A stretch of DNA of 64,000 nucleotides, taken from the NCBI RefSeq assembly GCF_963667555.1, contig NZ_OY763421.1, positions 1,877,562 through 1,941,561 of the forward strand. Reading direction: 5' to 3'. The position numbers and the translations under genes were made by a program. Origin of the DNA: an uncultured Methanolobus sp. Lineage in GTDB: Archaea > Halobacteriota > Methanosarcinia > Methanosarcinales > Methanosarcinaceae. Position 1 is the first letter of the stretch. Each line of letters opens with the position of its first letter. The notes below the pieces were generated by a model, which made no database searches, had not been told where the DNA came from, and saw nothing but the letters and a program-made list of their open reading frames with translations. Positions 43,421 to 53,743 of this stretch are shown here, piece after piece.

Positions 43421-45328
43421 TTATAAGAATTTTGGCCTCTGTGAGAGCATCTTTGAAAGGCAGAGCCCCTTGTACGGCATGCCTTCGGTTTCTGAAGCGA
43501 TCCTTGCATTAAGTTCTTCAGGAGTCATTTCTACCTTCTTTGGTGTCTTTGGCTCTGATTCTGCACGGATGGTCACATTGATGGTGCCGCTCTCGATCTC
43601 GCTGTCACCAACAACGACAACATATGGGATCCATTCACGACCTGCCTCACGTATCTTCTTACCAACTGTATCTTCCCTGTCGTCGATATCAACACGACAG
43701 TTAAGTTTGTCAGCAACCTGCATGGCATAATCCATGTGTTTGTCAGCAATTGGAAGAACTCTTACCTGAGTTGGGGAAAGCCAGAGTGGAAGCATTGGAA
43801 CTCCACCTTCTTCAGCCTTCATTGCCTCTTTCTCAAGAAGACCATAGATACAGCGCTCTATCGCACCACTTGGTGAGCAGTGAAGAATTACCGGCCTGTT
43901 GGCACTTCCATCTGAGTCTATGTAATTAATGTCATACCTTTCAGCATTCTCAACATCTATCTGTACGGTTGAGAGTGCGCTTGCCTTTGCAAGAGCATCA
44001 ACGAAGTTGAACTCGAATTTAAGAACGAAATAGAAGAAACGGGTATCCCACATCTCAACAAGTACCGGTTTGTCCACGGTTTTTGCAAGCTGTGTAATGA
44101 AATCCTTGTTCTCATTATAGAAGTCCCTGGTAAACCTGATAGCAACCTCGAAGTCATCGACCTTAATGCCTATCTTGTCAAGGACAGCGATACACATGTT
44201 GTACTGCTTGCCGAACTGGTCGATTGCTCCTTCCATATCTGCACAGAGACTGTGCATATCTGGCATTGTAAAAGCCCTGAGTCTTCTAAGACCGACAAGC
44301 TCACCACGCTGCTCCTTCCTGAAACTGTACCTGGTCATCTCGACCATCTTAAGTGGCAGGTTCTTGTATGAAATGGTCATGTCGTGGTTCATAAGGAACT
44401 GACCGAAACATGCGGCAAATCTCAGGAACATCTGCCTCTTGTCAGACTCAATTGAATACTGACGTGCAGGGAACCTGTCAAGATATTTCTTCAGGGTAGG
44501 GTGGTTCATGTCGTACATAAGAGGTGTTTCTACCTCCATTGCACCAACCTTTGAAGTTTCCTCAAGCACGAAGTTCTCAAGGAGTGATTTCATAAGGCGT
44601 CCCTTTGGATAGTAACGCATGTTACCGGAATCTGATCCTGGCTCATAGTCTGCCAGTTCCAGTCTGCGCATGAGCTCTACATGTGGTGGAGCCTTTTCAA
44701 CAGCTCTCTTCTTGGAAATCTCATAATCCACAAACTTGCCAAGGTTGTCATGACCTGAGAAATCAAAGGTTGTAGCATCATGCAGCTCACCATCTGGAGT
44801 CAGGACATGCCAGTAGGATTTTGCAGTGCTCTCTGCCTTAAGAGCTTCGGAGACAACTTCCTCCTTTACAACCTCACCGCATGCTGAAGACTCTGCACCA
44901 GTTGATTCATCAGGAACAATTGAACGTGAAAGCTCTGAAAGCGGGTGTCCTTTACAGCTGATCTTGAATGCCTTGTACCAGCCAAATGGCGCCCTTTTAA
45001 CAGTATAATCACCGGATAATGCTTCTTCAATGCCTTTAAGGACTGCAACGCCGGCCTTTGGGGAAGAGAGGTCTGAACTCAGGTGAGCATACGGGTACAC
45101 CATGATGTTCTCAGCTTTTACCTGTGTAGCTACACTTTTTATCTCCTCTACGGCTTTTAGGATAGCACCTTCCACATTTGCCTCGTCGACCTTTTCGACT
45201 GCTATGAAAGCTGTAAGAGCTTCCTCAAGCCTTCCCTGTTTGAAGGAATCTTCGATCTTTTCAGCAACCGGAGTGCTCTTTTTCACTTCATATTCAATAT
45301 AATCAGAATGAATAAGTAATAACTGCAT
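43421..45328 (-). CDS. thrS: Threonyl-tRNA synthetase (archaeal type)
   Basis: A 635-residue ThrS. The N-terminal ~150 residues form the archaeal editing domain related to D-aminoacyl-tRNA deacylase ([15 protein letters not shown] start), not the bacterial N1/N2 domains. The class II catalytic core has motif 2 [20 protein letters not shown] and motif 3 near [17 protein letters not shown], and a C-terminal anticodon-binding domain ([14 protein letters not shown]). It charges tRNA-Thr and removes mischarged serine. The length and domain order are normal for archaea. Confidence 0.96.
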   Translation of the reverse strand: MQLLLIHSDYIEYEVKKSTPVAEKIEDSFKQGRLEEALTAFIAVEKVDEANVEGAILKAVEEIKSVATQVKAENIMVYPYAHLSSDLSSPKAGVAVLKGIEEALSGDYTVKRAPFGWYKAFKISCKGHPLSELSRSIVPDESTGAESSACGEVVKEEVVSEALKAESTAKSYWHVLTPDGELHDATTFDFSGHDNLGKFVDYEISKKRAVEKAPPHVELMRRLELADYEPGSDSGNMRYYPKGRLMKSLLENFVLEETSKVGAMEVETPLMYDMNHPTLKKYLDRFPARQYSIESDKRQMFLRFAACFGQFLMNHDMTISYKNLPLKMVEMTRYSFRKEQRGELVGLRRLRAFTMPDMHSLCADMEGAIDQFGKQYNMCIAVLDKIGIKVDDFEVAIRFTRDFYNENKDFITQLAKTVDKPVLVEMWDTRFFYFVLKFEFNFVDALAKASALSTVQIDVENAERYDINYIDSDGSANRPVILHCSPSGAIERCIYGLLEKEAMKAEEGGVPMLPLWLSPTQVRVLPIADKHMDYAMQVADKLNCRVDIDDREDTVGKKIREAGREWIPYVVVVGDSEIESGTINVTIRAESEPKTPKKVEMTPEELNARIASETEGMPYKGLCLSKMLSQRPKFL

Positions 45329-45420
45329 AAATTCACCTTTAAGATTCTGCTACCTTATTAGACCAATCCTTATTAACCTTTTTCAATTCATGAAAAAACA
45401 GAAACGAGCCGGTAATAAGA

Positions 45421-46521
45421 TCAAACGCTGCGATGCCCGGATTCAGCATCATCTTTGCATATCCCGGCGCTTACCTGTGAGCAGATAGCAGTATTGTCAT
45501 TAATGTAAACCCTGTATGCTGCAACAATTGCCCCAAGCACAATGGGAGCCAGGAAGAAACCTGCGACGCCACCTACAAAACCACCGCCAAGGAAAGCCAG
45601 AAGGATCAGGAAAGGATGGATCTGGGATTTTATGCTTGCAAGATACGGACGCAGGACGAGTTCCGGAGGTGCGTAAATGACAATGGATGAAACAATGAAG
45701 AACACAGCCGCACTTTCAAGCCCCTGCTCCATGTAGCGATATGCCGATAGCACCAGCAGGACCATATAACCAGCGAACATCGGGATCACAGAAGCCACGA
45801 ATATAAGGGCTGCAAGTGCCAGTACGTGACTGAAACCAAATGCATAGAAGACGATAAGTGACAAAACACTTACAATAAGTGCTGCGGATGCGTTACCTAC
45901 AAAGATTCCCTGTAATATAACATCAAGATGCAGCACAAAGCGCTCAAAATCAGGTTTGTGCCCTGCAGGAACCACTTTTAGTATGGCCCTGTAGAGACCA
46001 TCACCGTCAGCCAGCAGGAAATAACACAAAAATATAGCCAGGAAAAGATTGATACCAAACATCACGAGGTTGCGGGCATAGGCGATCAGACCTATTTTTC
46101 CAAGTAATGGCAGAATAGAAGTTGATATGTTCCATACCATCTGCTGCACATCATCGCTGTATCTGGCCGGTATATCAATGGACCTCAGGAGGTCAAGACT
46201 TGTGTTAAGTACATAAGACTGGTTCTCTATCACCCAGACGATCTGGCGGAGTATCTCTACTATTCCCGAACCAATGATGAATACTACAGGAATTACAATA
46301 CACAAAGTTGCTATGAGCGCACCGATCCTTTTCAAACGCCTGAGCTTCATGTATATAGGACGGGCAATGTAAGCGAATACAAGACCAAGGACAATTCCGT
46401 CTGCAAGCGGGAAGAGTATGTAGCAGAACAGGAGGAAAAGAAGCAGAACTACAATAGAGGAAGCTATATTCCATTTTGCCGCAATGATACGGGAAATTCC
46501 ATCCATTTCACTTTGAACCAT
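45421..46521 (-). CDS. AI-2E-family membrane permease
   Basis: A 366-residue protein with about eight membrane segments, including the typical central FLAIFLCYFLLADGDGLYRA and the C-terminal PPELVLRPYLASIKSQIHPF, LILLAFLGGGF motifs of the AI-2E transporter family. The family includes exporters and Na+/H+ antiporter-like proteins; substrate cannot be told from sequence. It is a single gene. Confidence 0.92.
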   Translation of the reverse strand: MVQSEMDGISRIIAAKWNIASSIVVLLLFLLFCYILFPLADGIVLGLVFAYIARPIYMKLRRLKRIGALIATLCIVIPVVFIIGSGIVEILRQIVWVIENQSYVLNTSLDLLRSIDIPARYSDDVQQMVWNISTSILPLLGKIGLIAYARNLVMFGINLFLAIFLCYFLLADGDGLYRAILKVVPAGHKPDFERFVLHLDVILQGIFVGNASAALIVSVLSLIVFYAFGFSHVLALAALIFVASVIPMFAGYMVLLVLSAYRYMEQGLESAAVFFIVSSIVIYAPPELVLRPYLASIKSQIHPFLILLAFLGGGFVGGVAGFFLAPIVLGAIVAAYRVYINDNTAICSQVSAGICKDDAESGHRSV

Positions 46522-46640
46522 TTTTACCTCGAACGTCTTTGTCGTTTATATAATATTTAAGCTATTAATAATTCATCCCCATTAATATCTATAGTTTCTC
46601 AAGAAATATAGTTTCATGCGGCAGGATTAATATGAACTAA

Positions 46641-48713
46641 TTATCGAAGCCTGTCTTCATACCTCAGAACTACACAGGAATCCGTACACTTTCCACAATG
46701 GATGCAGCTTTCATTTATGCATACATGCCCATCTTCTATTGAAATTGAATTCACAGGACATGCCTTGATACATATACCACACCCCGTACACCTGTGAGCT
46801 TTCAATAACTGTCGGGAGGCTTCAGCAAATATGAAGTCTGCTGATGACCTGTCATCAGAGTTCACAACAAGGTTTCCTGATGAGAAAATCTTGATGGATG
46901 ATGATTTTTCCCGAATCATGAGAAGACCAAGTTCTTCTGAAAAAACCGTTTTTCCCAGAATTTCCATTACATCCCTGGTTCTCTTCATGGAGAAACCATG
47001 AATCGAGGCTTCAATGGTATAACCTCCTGCCTTGCATGGAGATATACCCGATGTGATGCTCACACTAAATTCAGATTCTGCTGCCGTTGCAGAAGAAGAG
47101 ATACCCATATCCTCACAGAGTTTGATCATCTTGGGAGGAAGTTCCTTCCACCTCCACAGACCATGTTCTATGAATGACTCTGAAAGACCATTCTTCTTCG
47201 CCCACTGCATGAGGAAAGTTTCCCATCTTTCATGTAATTCCGGGTGTAAGTCCTTCAAACGCTGGTATTCCGCTGAGAGGGCTGCCGGGCAAAGATAGCA
47301 CCCCACCCTTTCAAACCCCAGGTCGTAGAGAGGATTATAATCAAGTTTTCTCCAGTAAATGTAAAGCCATACCTCAATTGCTTTCCAGTCCTTTATCGGG
47401 AAGATATTGAGCTGCCCTGGAACGAATGGATTGTTCTCGCTGGTGGATATGCGTGCCCTTGAAAACGATTCATACCTTCGTTTACCGTCAACGGTTATGC
47501 ATGTGGGAGCTTTTTTAAGACACTCCTCTATTGCTTCATTTGCAGGTGCAAGCTTGCATATTTTACAGCACCAGCGGAAGTCTTTGGCAGGAGGACCGAA
47601 TGCATCTACATTGTCCCAGAAATCCGAAGCTGCCTTTTTTTCTATCAGCTCGATGTTGCTGTCTTTGCAGAATTTTCGGGCAAATTCCACCGTTTCAGGA
47701 AACTCTATACCGGTATTGAGGAAGAACGCGCGGATCTCCCTGTCAGCCTGGCTCTTCAGTGCACTCAGAGTAAGATCAAGCACAACAAGACTGTCCTTTC
47801 CGCCACTGAATGAGACATTTACAGGTAGGTCTTTGTACTCTTTCTGGTTTGCAATACCCTTGATCGTGTTCATTGCATTCCTGCCAAGGTTGCGTATGTG
47901 AGGGACATTTGCAGCCACCACATCATCCATGCCAGGGGTTTTCGGATTCAACGAAACATGTTGAGAGTCCACTTTTCTGACCCTGAGTACTGGAGCATCT
48001 GAAGTTGGTGCATCTTTTGAATTACACAATGCCACACCAAAACCGGTGAGATTGCCCGACCTTATAAGAACAGTATCATTTTTCCTGATGTCATCTGACA
48101 TGGAATCTACCATGTCGTAACTGACCTTCTTACCATTAATATGCCGGGAATTCTTTTTCAGAACCACGATTTTCTTTTCCGTGTTCTCAAGAAGTATTTG
48201 GGCACCTAACACAGAAGGCTCAAACACATAACCCAGCTTTTGCATGTCAAAACGAAGGATGCCGAATACAAAACTATCAACTATGACCTCATCTGTCTTG
48301 TCATCCCCGGGTATCTTGTTCAGCAGAATTATCCTGTCACCAAGAGGATCAGTTCCAAATTCAGAGATCAGAGCACCATGGAGAACTTCCCTTTCATGGG
48401 GAGAACAAAACCTAACATCTGCCGGTTGTGACAGGTCTATCCTTATTCCTTCACCGGAACAAAGGCCACATTCCTTTTCGATCAGCGGTGTATTGCACTC
48501 CTGACACCAGAATATGTAATCTTTCTCATTGCTGGCATATTTCTGAACTGGTTTACCGTGGCCGGGTCCTCTATCCTGTTTTTGTGAATGAGCGGAAGAC
48601 TTCCTGTACCCGGATGAGAGTGAACCTGCACTTCTCACATGAGACTTACCGGAAGAACTACTTTGCTTGCTGGATTTTCCAGAACCACTGGAAGAGGATT
48701 TGCCTTTTTTCAT
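46641..48713 (-). CDS. PUA / PAPS-reductase-like PP-loop / ferredoxin fusion protein
   Basis: A 690-residue fusion. ATG 48713 (MKKGKSSSSGSGKSSKQ) is preferred to two ATGs just upstream because they add no conserved residues. The order is a Ser/Lys-rich N-terminus, a zinc ribbon (about 70-85, WCQECN and CGLCSG), a PUA-like domain (about 130-235), a phosphoadenosine-phosphosulfate-reductase-type PP-loop SGGKDS (303-308) with a Cys-rich segment (WCCKICK), and a C-terminal pair of [4Fe-4S] ferredoxin motifs (CTGCGICIKACP, CIHCGKCTDSC). Members are widespread in methanogens without a settled substrate. The PUA domain suggests RNA and the PP-loop an adenylation or sulfur-transfer reaction; this is inference. 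Confidence 0.9.
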   Translation of the reverse strand: MKKGKSSSSGSGKSSKQSSSSGKSHVRSAGSLSSGYRKSSAHSQKQDRGPGHGKPVQKYASNEKDYIFWCQECNTPLIEKECGLCSGEGIRIDLSQPADVRFCSPHEREVLHGALISEFGTDPLGDRIILLNKIPGDDKTDEVIVDSFVFGILRFDMQKLGYVFEPSVLGAQILLENTEKKIVVLKKNSRHINGKKVSYDMVDSMSDDIRKNDTVLIRSGNLTGFGVALCNSKDAPTSDAPVLRVRKVDSQHVSLNPKTPGMDDVVAANVPHIRNLGRNAMNTIKGIANQKEYKDLPVNVSFSGGKDSLVVLDLTLSALKSQADREIRAFFLNTGIEFPETVEFARKFCKDSNIELIEKKAASDFWDNVDAFGPPAKDFRWCCKICKLAPANEAIEECLKKAPTCITVDGKRRYESFSRARISTSENNPFVPGQLNIFPIKDWKAIEVWLYIYWRKLDYNPLYDLGFERVGCYLCPAALSAEYQRLKDLHPELHERWETFLMQWAKKNGLSESFIEHGLWRWKELPPKMIKLCEDMGISSSATAAESEFSVSITSGISPCKAGGYTIEASIHGFSMKRTRDVMEILGKTVFSEELGLLMIREKSSSIKIFSSGNLVVNSDDRSSADFIFAEASRQLLKAHRCTGCGICIKACPVNSISIEDGHVCINESCIHCGKCTDSCVVLRYEDRLR

Positions 48714-49236
48714 TGATACCATGTAGAGCACACCAGCTTAAAAAACTGTCCGGGAAAGAAAATGAAAAATGAAAAATATTGCGGCTTTGCAGAAATCCTG
48801 CCATGTAAACTTTAAGTAAGCAGGATGGTTTTGTCAGGTCCGATATTATCTAATGTCTTTCATGAGTTTCTTAAGCAATCCCGAAGGGTCCGGCGAAGCC
48901 TGCACTTTCCATATAATAAAATAAAATGATCTGCGTAATGTCACAGAATTCTTTTCTTGCTGGACTTCTATAGCATTCTCAGTATAAATGCAATGATCCC
49001 TGGAATTATCTTCTGTATGGCAGCATTGGAATGTGCCGCCTACGGCGGAGGGTTGTTTTGGTTTTAACTTACCGGTCGATTTTACGGAAAAGAAAATAAT
49101 CAAAGTTTGTGCCCTCATATAAAACAGGATTTCTACTGGGCCGAAAGATGAATGAAACGACTAAAAAAGGTTGAAAATGAAAGGATATCCGGTTAAACCG
49201 GATACTTAAGTTATGAAATAAGATTCTCAGTTATAC
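48714..49236. other. Gene-free stretch with two GC-rich hairpins
   Basis: In 523 bp no supported gene exists. One REP-like palindrome (48880-48903) and a CCGCC-TAC-GGCGG hairpin (about 49036-49048) are present. A minus-strand frame over 48846-49118 has no protein features and overlaps the palindromes. Confidence 0.45.
48880..48903. repeat. Dispersed GC-rich palindromic repeat, copy 2
   Basis: Reverse complement reads GGCTTCGCCGGACCCTTCGG, matching the element at 42929-42952 with one base change. Both lie in gene-free intergenic DNA. Confidence 0.6.
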
Positions 49237-50607
49237 TCAGTTATTGAGGTACTCATTAATTGCCTTTGCAGCAACCTTTCCGGCACCCATTGCACTGATA
49301 ACCGTTGCAGCACCTGTGACAGCATCGCCACCAGCATAGACATTATCAAGTGATGTCTTGCCGGATTCATCAACGATAATTGTGCCTCTTGAATTGGTAT
49401 CAAGTCCCTCTGAACCGGAGAATATCATTGGGTTTGGTGATGTTCCAATGGCAATGATGACGATGTCAGCAGGAATTACATGCTCAGAACCTTCCATAGC
49501 AACCGGACTTCTGCGGCCGGACTCATCAGGCTCGCCAAGTTCCATCTTTATGCATTCCACACCATTGACGGTCATGTTCTCGCCCTCAAGAATCTTTGTT
49601 GGGTTGGTGAGAAGCCTGAAGACAATGCCTTCTTCCTTTGCATTCTCGATCTCTTCCTTTCTTGCAGGAAGTTCATCCTCGCCGCGGCGATAGACAATGC
49701 TTACTTCATCTGCGCCAAGGCGGAGTGCGCTTCTTGCGGCATCCATTGCAACATTACCGCCACCGACCACGATGACATTCTTTCCTCTCTTGATAGGAGT
49801 GTCGTAGTCAGGGAACTGGTAAGCTTTCATCAGGTTGACCCTTGTAAGGAACTCATTTGCAGAGTAAACACCGTTGAGGTTCTCGCCCTCAATTCCCATG
49901 AACTTTGGAAGTCCTGCTCCGGTTCCAAGGAAAACAGCATCGTACTCATTTCTAAGCTCATCGAGGGTCTTTATCTTGCCGATAACATAGTCAACCTTGA
50001 CATCAACACCAAGCTGTTTGATGTACTCGACCTCTTCCTTTACTATTGCCTTTGGAAGCCTGAATTCAGGAATTCCGTAGGTCAGCACGCCACCTGTGTC
50101 GTGGAGTGATTCAAAGATAGTAACTGCATGGCCTTCTTTTGCAAGGTCTGCTGCTGCTGTAAGTCCTGCCGGACCTGCACCAATAACTGCAACCTTCTTT
50201 CCGGTTGACTCTGGACGCACTGGCGAAGTTACACCTTTTTTCCTTTCATAATCTGCACAGAAACGCTCGAGTCTGCCAATTGCAACTGGTTCTCCCTTCT
50301 TTGCCAGTACACACAATTCCTCACATTGTACTTCCTGAGGACACACACGTCCGCATACAGCAGGAAGTGCGTTTGTAAGTTTGATAGTCTCAATGGCACC
50401 GTCAAAGTCCTCTGCCTTGATACGTGCTATAAATCCAGGGATGTCAATATTGACCGGACATCCGTCAACACATTTAGGACTCTTACACTCAAGGCACCTG
50501 GAAGCTTCCGCAAGAGCCATCTCATCAGTGTAACCAAGTGCGACCTCACTGAAGTTCTGTGCCCTTACTTCAGGATCCTGCAGTGGCATTGCCTGTCTGT
50601 CCACCAT
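49237..50607 (-). CDS. NADPH-binding large subunit of NfnAB/sulfide-dehydrogenase-type flavoprotein
   Basis: A 456-residue GltD-like flavoprotein. Two Cys sets for [4Fe-4S] clusters stand at 38/41/46/50 and 85/89/95/99. The FAD motif GAGPAG is at 143-148 and a second dinucleotide motif VVGGGNVAMDAARSAL binds NADPH. With the next gene upstream it forms the NfnAB (also called SudAB) pair, which in other organisms bifurcates electrons between NADPH, NADH and ferredoxin or reduces polysulfide. Its ATG shares one base with the partner's stop (TGATG), so the two are coupled. Confidence 0.92.
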   Translation of the reverse strand: MVDRQAMPLQDPEVRAQNFSEVALGYTDEMALAEASRCLECKSPKCVDGCPVNIDIPGFIARIKAEDFDGAIETIKLTNALPAVCGRVCPQEVQCEELCVLAKKGEPVAIGRLERFCADYERKKGVTSPVRPESTGKKVAVIGAGPAGLTAAADLAKEGHAVTIFESLHDTGGVLTYGIPEFRLPKAIVKEEVEYIKQLGVDVKVDYVIGKIKTLDELRNEYDAVFLGTGAGLPKFMGIEGENLNGVYSANEFLTRVNLMKAYQFPDYDTPIKRGKNVIVVGGGNVAMDAARSALRLGADEVSIVYRRGEDELPARKEEIENAKEEGIVFRLLTNPTKILEGENMTVNGVECIKMELGEPDESGRRSPVAMEGSEHVIPADIVIIAIGTSPNPMIFSGSEGLDTNSRGTIIVDESGKTSLDNVYAGGDAVTGAATVISAMGAGKVAAKAINEYLNN

Positions 50608-51455
50608 CAGTTCTCACCCCTGCAGGTACATTTGTGATCGTGATTTTCCTGACACTTTGACTCTTCACTTCTATAAAGTGCAAGGCGGCTCATAAGCAGA
50701 TTGAAGTCGACCTTGTGAGCATCGAATTCAGGACCGTCAACACATGCGAACTTTGTTTCGCCGCCAACGGATACCCTGCATCCTCCGCACATGCCGGTTC
50801 CATCTATCATGATAGGATTGAGACTTACAATCGTCTCAACGCCATATGGTGCAGTCATACCTGCTGCTACCTTCATGAGAATTGGAGGGCCAATGACCAC
50901 GATCCTTGCAACCTTCTCGCCGCTGTCAAGAATGTTCTTTACTACATCCGTGACAAAACCATGGTGACCTTTTGAACCATCATCTGTGGCAACATGAAGC
51001 TCATCGCTTGCTGCTCTCATCTCATCCTCAAGAATGAGAAGACTCTCGTTCCTTGCACCGATCACGGAAATTACCTTGTTTCCTGCCTCACGGTATGCCC
51101 TGACCTGCGGGTATACCGGAGCAATTCCTACTCCGCCGCCTACAAGAATGACGGTTCCAAGTTCCCTGACATCTGCGGGAGTTCCCAGTGGACCGACAAA
51201 GTCCTGAAGCTCATCTGAGGCTGACATTTTAGCAAGCTGCTTTGTTGTCTTGCCCATTTCCTGGAAGATTATGGTAACAGTGCCTTCTTCTGTATCAAAA
51301 TCAGCAATGGTGAGCGGAACCCTTTCGCTGGTCTCATCAATACGTAAAATGATAAACTGGCCTGCCTTTGCGGCTTTTGCAACATCGGGTGCTTTGATCT
51401 TCATCATGTGCACTGATGATGCGATCTCTTTTTTCTCTATAATCTGGTATGACAT
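50607..51455 (-). CDS. Small (FNR-like) subunit of NfnAB/sulfide-dehydrogenase-type flavoprotein
   Basis: A 282-residue ferredoxin-NADP-reductase-like subunit. The FAD-binding barrel holds RVPLTIADFD, the NAD region LVGGGVGIAPVYPQ near 104-118, and a C-terminal [2Fe-2S] site with Cys223, Cys226 and Cys238 (GMCGGC, KFACVD). Only three Cys are present; in the Thermotoga NfnA subunit an Asp completes the ligand set, and Asp218 in MIDGTGMC is the likely counterpart. First gene of the two-gene operon. Likely links NADPH and ferredoxin pools. Confidence 0.9.
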   Translation of the reverse strand: MSYQIIEKKEIASSVHMMKIKAPDVAKAAKAGQFIILRIDETSERVPLTIADFDTEEGTVTIIFQEMGKTTKQLAKMSASDELQDFVGPLGTPADVRELGTVILVGGGVGIAPVYPQVRAYREAGNKVISVIGARNESLLILEDEMRAASDELHVATDDGSKGHHGFVTDVVKNILDSGEKVARIVVIGPPILMKVAAGMTAPYGVETIVSLNPIMIDGTGMCGGCRVSVGGETKFACVDGPEFDAHKVDFNLLMSRLALYRSEESKCQENHDHKCTCRGEN

Positions 51456-51700
51456 GTGATCACATTTTAGAAAGTTGAATGGAAAATTATGGGTAAATGT
51501 GAGGGTATGATTAGGTTTATAGTACTTAAGAATTGAGATTAATTTTCACGTATCGATAATAAATGAAAAAAACAAATGACTTCCAGATATGAAAAGCATC
51601 CTGCATATATCTAATTCCGCAAGGCCTAAATAGAGATGTAGCAATTTGATACATAATTTATAAATTTATATTTATGATGACTGATGTTTGAGGAAAGGAC

Positions 51701-52924
51701 ATGGTTCGAAGGGTATTAGTAGGAGATTTTAAAATTGGTCCAGATGAGCGAAATGCAGTAAATGCAGTTCTAGACAATAGTAGGATCTCTGAATGGAAGC
51801 ATGTCAAAGAATTTGAAAAAGCATTCTCAGATTATATAGGCACAAAATATTGTGTTGCTGTTAGTTCAGGAACTGCTGCGCTTATTACAGGATTATTAGC
51901 TTTGCTTTATGATGAAAGGTACCCTAAAGCAAAGAAAGGAGCAAAAGTAATTACAAGCCCTGTTACGTATGTTTCCACAGTAAATGCTTTAATACTTACA
52001 GGATTTGAACCTGTTTTTGTAGATATTGACAAAGAAACCTTTGCATTGAATATGGATCAGGTAGAATCATTAGTCAAAGAAACACCTGATGATTATGCAG
52101 GAATCTTACCCGTACATCTTATGGGATACCCTAATGACATGGAAAGAATGAATTCTCTTGCTGAAAAGTTTTCATTATTTGTTTTCGAAGATTCTGCACA
52201 GGCACATGGATCTTTGCACAAAGGTAAAAAGCTTGGATCATTTGGATTGTTGTCAGATTTTTCATTTTATATTGCACATAACATACAGGCTGGAGAAATG
52301 GGATGTGTAATGACAGATGATCTGGAATTATACAAAATAATGAAACAGCTAAAAGCAAATGGAAGACTTTGTAACTGTGAAATATGCACTAGAATGGAGG
52401 GAGTGTGCCCTGGTGCAAAAAGGTTTTCCCAATATGGAGATTATGACCCAAGATTTACTTTTGAATATATATCATATAATTTTAAAACTAATGAATTTGC
52501 AGCCGCCCTGGGATTATCACAGGTAAAAAAAGCGGACATGATATTTGAAAAAAGGCAGAATAATGTTAAGTATTTGAATAAAGCGTTGAACAAATACAAT
52601 AAGTATTTTTATCTGCCAAAATACGATGAAAATGTAAGTTACCTCGCTTACCCCATTATTGTACGCGAGAATGCACCTTTTGACCGAAAATGGATTCGTT
52701 CTGAGCTGGAAACAAAAGGGATAGAAAATCGAACTCTTTTTGGATGTCTTCCTACTCAGCGACCCGTATTTGAAAAATACAAATCAGAATATGAATCCTT
52801 ACTTCCAATAGCAAACTATGTAGGTGCAAACGCATTCTATATTGGATGTCATCAATATATGGATAAAGAAGACCTCGATTATATAATCCAGGCATTTGAA
52901 TCTATTCTTAGTATTTTTAATTAG
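51701..52924 (+). CDS. PLP-dependent sugar 3-dehydrase-like protein (DegT/DnrJ/RfbH fold)
   Basis: A 407-residue member of the DegT/DnrJ/EryC1/StrS fold. PLP-binding SSGTAA (55-60) and Asp164 (FEDSAQAHG) are present, but the Schiff-base Lys is replaced by His193 in SFYIAHNIQAGEMG. That replacement, with the SFYxAHxI pattern, marks the 3-dehydrases ColD and RfbH/E1, which remove the C3 hydroxyl of 4-keto-6-deoxy sugars. A Cys cluster C224/C226/C229/C236 sits at the position of the E1 [2Fe-2S] site, with E1-like KRFxxxxDYDP and YNFKTNEFAAALG after it. It is first in the sugar cluster, which encodes GDP-mannose 4,6-dehydratases. An aminotransferase role is unlikely. The actual substrate nucleotide is unknown. 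Confidence 0.85.
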   Translation: MVRRVLVGDFKIGPDERNAVNAVLDNSRISEWKHVKEFEKAFSDYIGTKYCVAVSSGTAALITGLLALLYDERYPKAKKGAKVITSPVTYVSTVNALILTGFEPVFVDIDKETFALNMDQVESLVKETPDDYAGILPVHLMGYPNDMERMNSLAEKFSLFVFEDSAQAHGSLHKGKKLGSFGLLSDFSFYIAHNIQAGEMGCVMTDDLELYKIMKQLKANGRLCNCEICTRMEGVCPGAKRFSQYGDYDPRFTFEYISYNFKTNEFAAALGLSQVKKADMIFEKRQNNVKYLNKALNKYNKYFYLPKYDENVSYLAYPIIVRENAPFDRKWIRSELETKGIENRTLFGCLPTQRPVFEKYKSEYESLLPIANYVGANAFYIGCHQYMDKEDLDYIIQAFESILSIFN

Positions 52925-52988
52925 TATGACATATAAAATTTGCTAACATTGAAAAATATATAGAATTATCCAAACAAGGAGAGAAATA

Positions 52989-53690
52989 GTGTTATCTGTC
53001 GTCATTCCTACGTATAATGAAGCATTGAACATCCAGGAACTTGTAGAGTGCATTTATGTAACTTTGGACAAACACAAAATAGAATGTGAAGTTCTCGTTG
53101 TTGATGATAACAGTCCCGATGGTACCGGAAACATTGTAAACTCCATGATTAATAAATATCCATCTCTCAAACTTATTAGCAGGCTAAAAAAAGAGGGATT
53201 AGGAGTAGCACATTTAGCAGGTTATAACGAAGCGAAAGGAGACATCATTGTTACAATGGATGCTGATATGTCTCATCATCCCAAAGAACTTCCTGTGATG
53301 TATCGGAAAATAAGTGAAGGATATGATATGGTAATTGGCTCTCGATATATAGACGGAGGAGCTGTAGAGAATAAGAGATTGTTCAATGTCATAGCCAGTA
53401 AGATTGCAGGCGTTATCGCCCGTGTTGGATATGGAGCTAATATAAAGGATTTCACCAATGGATATCGAATGTTTAAAAGAGACGTGTTTGAAGACGTAAG
53501 AAATTTAAAATATTCAAATGGGAATGTTTTCCTTGCTGAGTTCGTATACTATGCCCACAAAGAAGGGTATAAGATAACTGAAATTCCGATTCTGTTCTCT
53601 GAACGAACAAAAGGCGAAACTAAAACAAGTGTTTTCAGGGAGTCAAAAGCACTTTTTAAATCAGTAGTCAATAGGCGGCTTAACCGCTGA
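52989..53690 (+). CDS. Dolichol-phosphate-mannose-synthase-like GT2 glycosyltransferase (first)
   Basis: A 233-residue GT2 enzyme starting at GTG 52989 after an AAGGAGAG ribosome site. The donor-binding VVDDNSPDGTG (35-45) and the MDADMSHHP metal site (82-90) match DPM1-type transferases; there is no C-terminal membrane anchor. It would transfer a hexose from a nucleotide sugar to a polyprenyl phosphate. It is followed after 53 bp by a close paralogue. Confidence 0.9.
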   Translation: MLSVVIPTYNEALNIQELVECIYVTLDKHKIECEVLVVDDNSPDGTGNIVNSMINKYPSLKLISRLKKEGLGVAHLAGYNEAKGDIIVTMDADMSHHPKELPVMYRKISEGYDMVIGSRYIDGGAVENKRLFNVIASKIAGVIARVGYGANIKDFTNGYRMFKRDVFEDVRNLKYSNGNVFLAEFVYYAHKEGYKITEIPILFSERTKGETKTSVFRESKALFKSVVNRRLNR

Positions 53691-53743
53691 GGATTTACAG
53701 AGACAATATATTTTGCAATTATAAAAAATACAGAGGGATTGAT

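Noticed and set aside
48846-49118. Minus-strand 90-codon frame
   Set aside because: No ribosome site or domain, and it overlaps REP-like palindromes.
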